Below, piece after piece: positions 23,523 to 35,500 of a stretch of 64,000 bases of DNA. A program made the position numbers and the translations under genes. Below the pieces are notes generated by a model. It was given only the letters and a program-made list of their open reading frames with translations, did no database searches and was not told where the DNA came from. Every line of letters begins with the position of its first letter. Position 1 is the first letter of the stretch. Origin of the DNA: Neoarius graeffei (Eukaryota > Chordata > Actinopteri > Siluriformes > Ariidae); assembly GCF_027579695.1 (NCBI RefSeq), contig NC_083577.1, positions 54,371,283-54,435,282 of the forward strand, in the 5' to 3' direction.

Positions 23523-26500
23523 CTAAAAGGAAACATGTACACATTTTATTAAAATATTTATAAAGCATTAACTGCACACATCCTGGACTGTGGAGGCTAT
23601 GTAATTAAAATAGGTTATCCTTCAGCAATACTTGAGCAGTATTATATATTATACAACAATATATACTGCATATCTTTATCCCAATTATAAGTAATAAAAA
23701 CCAACACTGATGCTGACAGACACAAAGCCATTTCCCAAAGATATTGAGAGAACCAGTCATTTAACACAAAATTCATTGCCATTTTTATTCATGAATACCA
23801 TGAACATAGTGCCAGTTCCATAAATATAATTTTTTTACATTTTAAAAGTAAGCAGTTTATTCGAGAACTTAAAGCATATACGCAGAACCATGGCCTCACT
23901 TTCGTTTATAAATGCCTTGAGACCTCAACAGTAAATCTAATATAGTAATTTTTATGATTAAAGTGATTCATATAGGTAGCGGCCTGAGTGAATGACCTTG
24001 ACGTCCCCGCAGGAAGTCTATCAGTCTTATCGCCATTTCCGCTATACTAAAACACAGAGCGGACAGCAACTCCGATCCTCCATTTTGAGTTAATTTATCA
24101 CCATGCCATGTAGATGTGCAAGCAACACGACAGAAGGTGGATTCATGTTGCATTCATGGCCCAAGAATGCTCAAACTGCAACGATTTGGACGCATTTTGT
24201 GAGAAGTTCATGGCCACATTGGGCGGCTATGAAGCGGTCTCTCCTCTGCTCATTTTACTGAAGCCTCGTACGAGACCTCTGACCTGTTGAGGAGTGTTGG
24301 CTATAAGCCCGTATTGAAAGAGGGTGCAGTATCAACAATTAAATAAAACTACAAGAAAAAGTATTTTATTTTTTGAAAGGAAAGTAAGTTCAGTTGCACC
24401 AGTTCTCCCAGAGTGTGAGCCAAGGGTTGTTGGTAAAACCCGGGACGGAACAGGACAGGACATATCGCTCAGGCAGTGACCTCCCCACGGTTGTTGCTAA
24501 AACCGGTGACGTTCCATCCCGTCCCGGGTTTTAGTAATTGCCTGAGCTGAGCAGTAACGGCGGAGTACTCAGTATGGAGAAAATGGAGAATGAGTGGAGC
24601 AGCCGTCTGATTTCCCTGCTGGATATCGCTGCCATCTCACCCTTACGTGGAAGAAGTGAATGAACGGAGAACTGAACGAACAACTGAAAGTCAGGTTGTT
24701 TCAAAACAATCGGCCACAAGATCAGCCTTCAAGCAGGGATCCCAGCAGTAATTGAAAAAAAATAGAGGAATGTAAGAAACTATCAGCAGGGGTCAAGGGG
24801 GCTGCAAGCCCCCTGAAGCTGTTGAGATTTTAACATTTAAAGATGCTATAGAACACATTTTTTACATAGATTTAACATAGAAAAGCAACAGAATTTAACA
24901 ATAATTTGTATCTATTTGATGCCATATTTTGTAATCAATGACATAAGTGGCAAAAAAAATTTGTTATTTATAAAAATTAGATGAAAATGTAGCTTTGAAG
25001 AATATACTTCTTCTAACCCAGACACTGTTCCGCTATCTCTTTTATGGACGATATCTTTTTTCCACGACATATTCAGGGCTGTGAAATTGTAAATAAGAAA
25101 TCCGAGGAAAAGGGGGGGGGGGTCTGGGGGGCACAGCCCCCCAGCATAAGCCGGGGGTCTGGGGCCCGCAGGGCCCCAGACACCAAGCCATTTTAGGTGT
25201 TATATGGTGTATTCTGAGCATTTCCTGCAAGTAAAAAATTGATCTCAACAAGTAAATATTTGACTAGTCTTGGTCTTCATTTTGCCATATAAAATACCTA
25301 TCAACAGTTTTCTCTTTTAAAATGAAAGATCCATGTAAAATACCTTGAAATATCTAATAAGTGCCTATGTATTTTATCTCTTAATCAAAATAAAAGTAAA
25401 AAAAAGTGTAAATAACAATTTAAAGAAATGTTAATAAAAGAAAACTTTGATAGGCCTTTCAAAATGACTTTGTGAAAAATCATGCTCAATATTTAAGTGA
25501 GAGATACCTGTTGTCTTCCAAATTACACTTAATTCTTGTATTATGTCCTGGCTTTTTCCAAGAATCTGTCACAATGTCCCTTGTCTACACAGCAAAAGTT
25601 TAAAATAACTAATGTTTCTTATCTAATATATTATTTACATCTTTTCTTTTACTTCTGGCTCCTTCTATTCCTCTTTGCATCACTCCCAGCTATTTCTTTC
25701 AATTCATCTTTCAGTAAGGCTATTAGTTATTAGCTCTATAGTATTTGCATTCCTCTGTTAAAGCTATTTACAAAATGTTCATAGTCTGTCAAACAGCATC
25801 TAATGAAAGTCTTTTAATTTTCTTTTCTTTAACACCATCTCTTTCAGTTTTGCAAACTTGTTCTTTTTCATCTTTTCCTTCAGTCTGTGTGTTCTTTTCT
25901 AGCCCTCTTTGCATCTCTCTCAAACACCTCCTTAGCTTTCCTTTTTGATGGCATCTTAACTATGTCTGATCTTGCACCCTGTAAGTACAAAATTCACGTA
26001 CGCGGTGCCAGGTCACGCAATAGCTATTTTTAGCTCTGTCATTCGCAGTCAAGACGTGTTCCACGCTCAGCTGGCATAAAACTCCGCGAGTCCGGCTGTA
26101 TTGAGCCGCCGGTCTCGTGCAAGGCGATTAAAACCGACTAGACCCCCCCCAATGATTTTTAATGCAAAAATAGACGTTTTGTGAAGATGATATTTTTCGC
26201 AACAGAATCCGCGGCGTGGAAATTTCACAGCCCTGCATATTGAATTAAGTTCAACGCATTAGAAACAAAAGCATGAACGGAGTTAAAACACATTTTCTAG
26301 CAAATGGGCGCAGCCATATTGTTTTCTCGTTCTATCACGTACAGTCTCGTGGTATTTACATCAATTTAACTTCCGAGTGTTCCCGAATGTCAACGAGAAC
26401 AAATGAAGCTGACAAAAACATCACTAAACAAGCAAACCAAATCAGAACATATTCTGCTGGTCATTTTACTTAAACAAACATTTTTAACGGATATATAAGA

Positions 26501-29500
26501 GATTTAAAAAAAAAAAAAAACACCACTTTGGCTAGAAAAATAGCGGAATTCCGCTAAATAGCGGACGTCTGGGATCCCTGTTCAAGAAGCGAGAACATAG
26601 ACGGGTAAGCTCCAACTCTCATTTGGATTAAAAAAAAAAAAAAACCACACACACTGTTTACCTGCACTTAGATTAATACATGTAACTTGTATTGTGTTTA
26701 AGTTACCGGTATAAGATTATTTATTTTGCTTCAGAATGTGATTGTCTCAGTTCATCTGATTATTTAATTCGCCTTTTACGTTTTATCAGTGAAAATGCAT
26801 GCATGTACATGTATGTTGCATAAGTTATAACGCCTATCCTGTTTTAATGAGAGTCAACCCACAATCAGTGAAGTCAAATCAGTCTTAGTTGAGCAAGTCG
26901 GTAACGATATTTCTTACTTACACCATAAATTTTTATTTATATGACTTTGGTCTATAGCTGTAAAAGGCCTCGGCCTTAAAACCAGTTACCGCTGTGACGT
27001 CACACACTCAGGCATGGCTGGCTCAGCGGGGCAGCTCGAACGCCAACTTTGCGGTTGATTTTAACTCTCAAAAATATATTTAATTCCCATTTATGCAGTG
27101 CACAAGAGTCAAGGGTGGAGACACTATCCACTCAGAAATTTATTTAAAAATAAAGGTTCTGCATATCCGCTTTAAGCCGTGAATATACCTGAACACCTTT
27201 ATAATCACTATCATAATTTGCATCATCGTTCAACTTGTTCGCTCTTTGACACAAACCTAAGGGTTAAATGAAATATATACAGCAAAATGTGTCACATGAC
27301 TGCCAAAGCTTGAATGCATACCTGGTCGAGCTGTGTGGTGCTCATTGAACCTCCTGAGGATGGTGCTAACCATGAGGGCAGCGGCTCCAGAGGAGCTGGG
27401 CTGTCGGGGGATGTCCGCCTGCTGCGTCAGCCCTGTGGCCATGTCGTACACGATGGGCACAATAATGCTGATGGGCTCCTGAGGCACTGACACTCTCTGG
27501 GTCAGCTGGAGCTGAGAACCAAGAGCTTGGTTATTCAGAAGATTCAGTGACTGGTAGGATGTCTGTTCCTCCTTTTTTAACTTGCAGTTCAAGTCCCCCA
27601 CCCCATCCCAATTATTTTATTCTGATTAAGTATTTCTTGGTTTTAGGAAAACATACAGATGAACTATATTCACAGCTTCAGTAGCAAGTCATGACGATAC
27701 TTACAAAGAAAAGCATTTTGGTCTTGAGCACTACAGCGATGGTTCCTGGAGGAGCGATGGGCGGAGCGCTGGGTGGGATCGTCAGACAGAACTGCACGTT
27801 CCACTTTAGTTGGGCTGCTTGGTCAGGGAACTGCAGAAGTAAATAAAATATTTAAAAAGGTTAATGAGAATCACAAAATACACACAGACATGTGCACTCA
27901 GGTTCTCACACACAGACACGCTTACCAGCTCAAGCTTCATAATTCGAACACAGTCTCTGAGGATGTTGGTTGGAGCCCCTAGCAGTTTTGTAAAGGCATT
28001 TAGAGTGTTGTACTTAAAGGGTGGACCTGCAACCTAAAAAAAATATACGTATATATTATATGGGACAAAAAATTATTTCCACATGGCTTTGGCTGAGAGA
28101 GAGAGAGAGAGAGAGACAGAGAGAGAGAGAGTTTAGCATAGTGCGAACTTCCTTGGAGAAAACGCCTTATAAAACTCCATGATTAAGATGTTGGTTAGAT
28201 GCTGAGCAGAGAAATTCGTAAACTGTGCTGAACTCTATTGCTGGATTTCTCACATGCTTTTTTTGTCTCCGTCCATGAACTCTAACACTACGCTCAGACT
28301 GCAACCTGAAACGACCCATATCCGATTTGTTGTGAAATCCGATTTTTTTGTTAGGCCGTTCACATCGTAGGTCGCGTTAACCGACAACTGTCCGTCATTG
28401 ACGGATTTTTTTTTTTAGCTATGACGGAAAAATCTGAAGGCCGTCGGTCATTTTGACGGATGTTTACCGTTACCATTACCAATAACAATAATAGCCTAAT
28501 AATAAAACATAATGAAAAACACAATTGAAATGATTGGCAAGTTGTGGCAGAGTTTTCTTACATACAGTATACATAGTCTTCACTGCCGTCACTTTCAATC
28601 TGAGCCGACGTTGCGGCAGTCTTGATGTTCAGTGCATAGGCTACTCATGTATACACTGTAGCCACTGCACAAGGCTGTTCCCCCCATCGCGCTCCTGACC
28701 ACGCTCTGACTTTTCTAACCACTAGCACAGTGAGATGGATTAATGTTTCCCTTCTCTGCAGAAGACACGTCATTTTTGCTATTAAAAAAAGATGCATTGG
28801 GTTGTTTGTGTCGTTTCCCTGCCTGTACGTCTTAATGCAATAGCGCTCATTTAGGCTAGTTGTTTTCTTGTTTTTAAAATGAAACAAATGTCGATTTATT
28901 GTATTCTTCCCCAGCAAGCTTAGGAAGCTTAGGAACATCACTGCTCAAATATCTGCTAAACTATCATTTTAATGAGAGCACGGGTAGACAAACTAACATT
29001 TAAACATAACTTCGTTTTATTTAAGACCTTCCGTGTCAGGTTCCAGGCTCCGCCGAGCCGAGGCTCTTGCCGGCTTCTGATCACTTCCCTGGGAGAAATG
29101 TTTCCCGACTTCAGAACTTTGGCTGAAGTGGCGCTGGTTATTCCAGTCTCCAGTGTCGCAGCAGAGTGCGGGTTCAGCCTTCAGAATAAAATTAAAACGT
29201 CAATGAGAAGTCGTCTGTCCGAGGCGAAGACGCAAAATTTAATGACAGTTGCCTCGGCAGCAGTCTCCATTGACGACTTTGATTATGCACAAGCGAGCTC
29301 CCAATTTAAATCCATGCGGGCCAGAAGGAAGGTTTGAGCTCACGCAAACAGGTCAAATTAGATTGTCACTTAAATCGTTGTAGTGGACTGTTCATATTTT
29401 AACTGCAATTGTCTTGCTACGTTGTAAAATAACATTGTTCATACGCCCATTAAGGCACAACAGCCGCAATGTTTTTAGCGGAGGGAAAATGGGTTCCCAA

Positions 29501-32500
29501 GTGACCGAACGTCAGAATCTCTGTTCATCTTTTTGCATCATAAATACATAAATAAATGATTAAATAATACAAGCTTGTTCTGTGAATTAATTTTTAAATG
29601 AAAATGAGTCCATGAAAACACAAGTTATTAAATATATAGCATTTATAGCCTATATACATTGTCATTTAAAAGCTAAAATAAAATGACAGATAATAATGGA
29701 CAATGACGGAATTTTTACGACCCTGTCCGTCAAAATGACGGACAATGAAAAAGTCTAACGCAACCACTGGTTCACATTACCAATTATATGAGACTTGTAT
29801 GCGATCTCCAATATGAACGGAAAACAACCCAAAAGTGTCCCGCATGCGCAAATTGACACGTAATAAGCACATCTACGTAATACGTAAACAAAAAAAAAGC
29901 GCACTCCAAGTTTAATGATTTCTTTGTTTGTTTGTTTGTTTAATTATCTGGTTAGTGTTAAAGTGTGAGGTCTCGTGTGTGTTTTTGTTTCTGAACTGAA
30001 ATGAAAACGTATAGCCTGGTAACGAGGGTTGACTCCTAAATGTCTCTCTAATTTCTATGTAAGTGCACTACATGTTACTAGGAAGTAATGGATTTTTAAA
30101 CTCTATATAGTGCACTCGAGCTTCAATAGGCAGTCATTTGGGATACGGCCGCTGTATTACCAAACTCTTAATTCAGGCTTAATAATTTGCACATATTTAT
30201 TCTGTCATATTAATAAACTTTTTCTACATTTTTATAAATATTTATTTAGACTGTTTATAGCCAGCTGAATTCTGCAACTTCTCTCAGCGCTGGCTCAAGG
30301 TGCATAAACACCAGTGCAGTTTGCGATGGAGATGAGGCGAGACCTGGCGATGTGGTTTTTGTGGCGGCGGCGGAACTCTCACAATAATCTGACTAATGTG
30401 GGCAGCAGACTAATGAGACCGAAGGTGTCAAATTACTGGAAATTTCCAGAACAATCTTATAATCTTGTAATACAGGATGGTTTAAGTTATAAATCAGTTA
30501 TAGAAACTGTTTTATTTAATCAGGCTAACAGATCAACATCCAGGTCCCTACCAAATCCACCATTAGCTTGATCAATTCTATAAAAGTCTATTTAAATTCT
30601 GAAAACTGTACAAATGTTGTTTTCCACCAAAGAGGCGGGATTAGCCAACGCAGAATAGTGACGTTTGTCTCTTGTTGATGATGTGTAGGTCGCATGAATG
30701 CGACCTGTCCGGTCAGACTGCAGTCGCATGTGAAAATATCGGATATGCATCGGAATTAGGACCACATATCCAAGCGGCCTGGGTCGCATGTGAAAAAATC
30801 GGATCTGTGTCGTTCAGATTGTCAATAACAAATCGGATACAGGTCGCATATGGGCAAAAAAAATCGGATATGGGTCGTTTCAGGGTGCAGTCTGAACGTA
30901 GTCTAAGACCGAAGCCCGTAGCCAAGAATTTTTTTTTTTTAATTTATGAAGTTAATCACAGAACAGACAGTTTTAATTTAGTCCTCTGAAACGGACTGAA
31001 CAGGAAATAGTTCCAGACACATTAGATTAATTACATTTCTTCAGTCACTTGCACTAAAATAGTCAAGCTAATTGTTTAATCTACAGAGGACATCCACTGG
31101 AATAAGGCTGAGGAGGATTCTTCTCTTACCCTGGTCTCAAAGAACTTCTCCAAAACTTGCAGTTCTTCTTGTGACCAGGGACCAGTGTTCTCCGGTGTGA
31201 CTTTCAGTTGTAGTGTCTGGTAGCTCTTTGGGTTCAGAGCCACCCGACATTTCAGCACTTCGGTCTTAAACATGATGACTCCTGGCTCATTGGAGTTCAC
31301 AATAGTAAGCTATAGAAAGGAGGGAGAGATGCTGGTTAGAGTTTGTCTGCGTACAAATATAGGAACATGCACAGACAGACACTTTTCTCAGACACAGATT
31401 AAACCTGGTAACATATTCAAAAGAATGATCATCATAATTATCAGCTTATTATTGCGTGAAAAGACTATTGTATCACATAATTGCACTCCCTGTTTTACAT
31501 ACATTTAAAAAAATTAATAAATCCCAGCCCAGTATATGGAGTGAGGATTGAATATACGTATGAATACAGATAATTGCTCCATCATCAGACAGGGTATTTA
31601 ATCTCAGGGTTACACCTCTCTTCCATCCTCAGAAGGCCAAGAGTGTAAAGCAGAGGGACTCACATTGGGTTCCAGTTGGATGATTCTCTGCAGATGCCTC
31701 CTCATGATGACCGAGCCCAGGAAGCGCTCAAGTGGCGAACACAGGTAACTACCAGCCAGCCCTGGCACCAGGCACATAGTGGGAGAGGGCAGCAGTAGCA
31801 CATGCAAGGCATTGTGGGTGAGGATGGTGGGAATCGAGGCCGCCCACGAGCGCTGAGGTAGCTTACGAGGTGGAGGCATACTGGTCGGCATCACTTGGGA
31901 ACCTGCCCATGCATGAAATCAATGCTATTCAATTCTCCGGTCTGATAAAGTTTGTACCAGTGCCATTGTGAAGAAGTGATATCCAGCACAAAAGTTTTAA
32001 CAAAATACTCAATAAGTAGCACTTTCTCCATTATGCTTAAAAAAAAAAAAAAAAAAAAAAAAAGCAGCCATTTGAAGTGAACGTATCAGGTTTGCCATAG
32101 CTGAATTTTGGGCTTTTACTCACTGGTTCCAGCACGAGGAGAGTGTGAGGCATCTGGAATGGGTGAGTGGAGAGAGGGGTTACCAGGCGACATGCCATGT
32201 ATGCGTGGGGAGGGGCCTGGCACTTGGGGAGAGCCAGGCCATGTGCCGGTCCTCTGACTGGGAGATACCATGGGGTACGGGGAACTGGGGTCCAAAGCTC
32301 CTGCAGTGCAATCAGAGTACAGCCTGAACACACTTCCCAGTATTTATTTTATTCTCAGTGTCACTTAACAAAATCACTAATTAAATAAAAGAACATCAAA
32401 TTTGTTAAAAAGCCAGCTACTCGGAGCTGTTAAGCAGGTAATGCAACATAAGAACTGTGATCACGTTATTTACCATCAAACTTGTATTAAAATCATATAT

Positions 32501-35500
32501 AATGACACAGTGTCCGATTTGATGTTTACATTACTGTAAAATCCCGAGTGATTTAGATAAACGTTTACTCAAACGTTACAACTTTTAGATTCAGTATAAA
32601 ATTTACATTGAGCCTTGAATCTAATGAAATTGTCTTACAACTGTCTCTTACAAAAAATTTTTTAACACATTGATTTTCAAAGAAAGAGCATTTTATGAGG
32701 GTGAATCAATTGAAAAATTAATTCGTGGTTTTTTTTTTTTTTTTGTCTGTGAAGATTCTCAATCATCCAGGTCATAGTAAACTGTGGGTGGTAGAAATGG
32801 GCAACTGGACTTGCTTGAAGATTCTTGAAAACGTTTCACCTCTCGTCCGAAAGGCTTCCTCAGTTCTGTCTGACTAATAGGGAGTATCAGATATTTATCC
32901 TCTCCTGGATCAGAATCAGAATTCTGATGACCAGCTCATCTAAGCCCATGTTTACATTAGACCGTATCAGTGGATCATCAGATTAACGTTTTTAAAACGA
33001 TTAGTGTGCACACAGCAACACCAATACACGATTCGCGTGCACACAGCAACACCAATACACGGATACGCTCGACTCCGCAGGCATCCTGCGCTCCAAATCA
33101 CTCCGCCCTGAACAGCGAGTGCCCTCTGGAGGGTGCGCACTCCGGCCCTGCGCAGCTCACAGAGCACGCGAGTGAAGCGCACAAGGTGTGATTCGGGACT
33201 GAGCCGCTGTGTGTGTGATCCCAGCGCATATCACTTACCACTTGCAAGTGGAAGGATGGCAAGCCTAAAGACAATCATAACTACACAATGGGCAGTATTT
33301 GCATCAGTATTTGCAGTATTTTCATACTTTTATACTCTTTAATGAAAGGTGATACAAGGCGGAAGTCCGCGCCGTTTTTCAGCAGTCGCGTCACATGACC
33401 AACGCCAGCGAATCAGGAAGGTGGATGTCACAGTGACGTTGTCCAATGACGACGCCAGCTAGAGCTCAGCACAGCGTATCCGCGTATTCTCAATGTTTAC
33501 ACAGCACCGGAGCTGACACGATCTGGATTGAACACGTGGACCCTGGCGGATTCCTGTTTCCCGGCGTTTCCAGGCGGTTTAATGTAAACGGACAGTGCAT
33601 CCGCGAAGAAAACGAGACAGATACGGTCTAATGTAAACTTGGCCTAAGGTGTCATTGAGGCATCATGTTGGTGTGGGTCACTGGTGGCTGGGTGTGAACG
33701 GCGAGTCATTAGGGTAATCAAAGGATTGCCCGTTAGGGTGATCAATGGCAAGCTGACTCTCTCTGTCCTCCTGTGGGTCACCGAAAACAGCTGGGTCCTG
33801 GCGTACACCCAGCCGTCTGGGAAGAGCGTCCAATACTGCCTTGTAGATGGTTGATAAATGATGTCTTAGACCCCCACCTCTGTTCAGTGATGGCCGTTCC
33901 AGGTTGACAAAAATGGCTTCTTTAACTCCTCGCTCATACCAACGATCCTCTCTGGCTAAAATGGGTACGTTACAATCCTGAAATGAGTGTCCTTTGTTGT
34001 TAAGATGAACGTAGACAGCCGAGTCCTGGCCTGAGGAGCTGGCTCTCCTGTGTTGAGCCAAGCGCCTGCATAGCGGTTGTTTTGTTTCCCCAATATACGA
34101 GTCCGTGCAATCCTCACTGCACTGAATTGCATACACTACGTTGTCCTGTTTGTGTCTGGGTATTCTGTCCTTAGGGTGGACCAGTTTCTGCTTCAGGGTG
34201 TTACTGGGTCTGAAATGTACCGGAATGTTGTGTTTGTAGAAGATTCTCCTGAGTTTCTCAGATAGACCAGAAATGTAGGGAATGACAATGTTCTTGCGTT
34301 TGTTCCCGTTATCATCCTTGTCAGTTATGTTCCTTTTTATGCTCTTTAGGAAAGCCCAGTTGGGATAACCGCAATTCTGAAGTGCTTTCTTGATATGATT
34401 CTGCTCCTTCTCTTTTCCCTCTAACGTTGTAGGAATGTTAGGCCCTGTCCACACGGCAACGGATTCAGGTGACTCCGATACAATTGCTTATCGTTTCGGC
34501 CTGGCGTCCACACGGCACCGGCGTTTTGGGTGCCCAAAACGCAATCTTTTTGAGAACAGGTTCCAGAGTGGAAAGATCTGGCAACGTTGCCGTTGCGAAG
34601 TCGTCTGGATGAGTAGAATGGATTTGTTTACGATGACGTCACAACCACATGACTGTGAGTGCTTCACGCCGGGTAGAAGTGTAACGAACTCGATGCAAGT
34701 TGTCAACAAATCCTATAACTTGGTTCATGAAACGCGCTTACAAAATATTTTCACTGTGAATATTTATTGTGTAATGGTGCAAAGTGAGAGAGAGAGAGAG
34801 AGAGACTCTGCCCTTAGGGCAGAGTCAATCCCGCCAGCAAAAATAGGGAAAAAAAAGGAGCGATCTCACCTCTTCAGATGTTGGTTTAAATCCTACAATA
34901 CATTCCTCAAAAAGGGCGTAGAAGAGCAAATTAATCCATCAACATGTAGCATTCAATTTATTCCGGACCATTAAAGACGCCGCCTTCCGCGTAGAATCAT
35001 ACGTCATCCTCGCTGCCATATTGGATAGGTCAAAGCGGAGAATAAAGATTCATGTGCTGCGTTTAACTGTACCAACAGGTTTACCGTCCAAACGAGATCA
35101 CATGGGATTACCTTTCACAGGTGAGAAACAACAAGTTAATCCATCAACGTGTAGCATTCAATTTATTCCGGACCATTAAAGACGCCGCCTTCCGCGTAGA
35201 ATCATACGTCATCCTCGCCGCCATATTGGATAGGTCAAAGCGGAGAATAAAGATTAGCTGCGTTTAACTGTACCAACAGGTTTGCCGTCCAAACGAGATC
35301 ACATGGGATTACCTTTCACAGGTGAGACTAGAAAAATACTTTTCATTGTATTTGGTCATTATAATGTATATTTTTATATTTTTAAATAACGCGATATATT
35401 TTTAAATAACATCTCGTTGCCGTTGTGTGGATATAGCCTTAGACATTCCTACAACGTTATTCCTATAACGAATGCCCCTATTAGTCAGACAGAACTGAGG

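Larger units (their letters stand above)
23873..27171 (+). mobile_element. Kolobok-like THAP element, copy 2, carrying two nested insertions
   Basis: It lies in med14 intron 29. TTAA flanks both ends (23869-23872, 27172-27175) and the TIRs end in GCAGAACC. The THAP remnant is again visible ([27 protein letters not shown] near 24250-24340). It is colinear with copy 1 except for the insertion at 24734-26580. Confidence 0.85.
28287..30902. mobile_element. MITE family with TIR ACTACGTTCAGACTGCA, copy 1, split by a hAT element
   Basis: It lies in med14 intron 26. Termini ACTACG(C/T)TCAGACTGCA(A/C)C are inverted, and multiple (A)AATCGGATATGGGTCG blocks sit near both ends. Copy 2 is at 37394-38094. 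The interior was interrupted by the hAT at 28366-29769. Confidence 0.8.
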
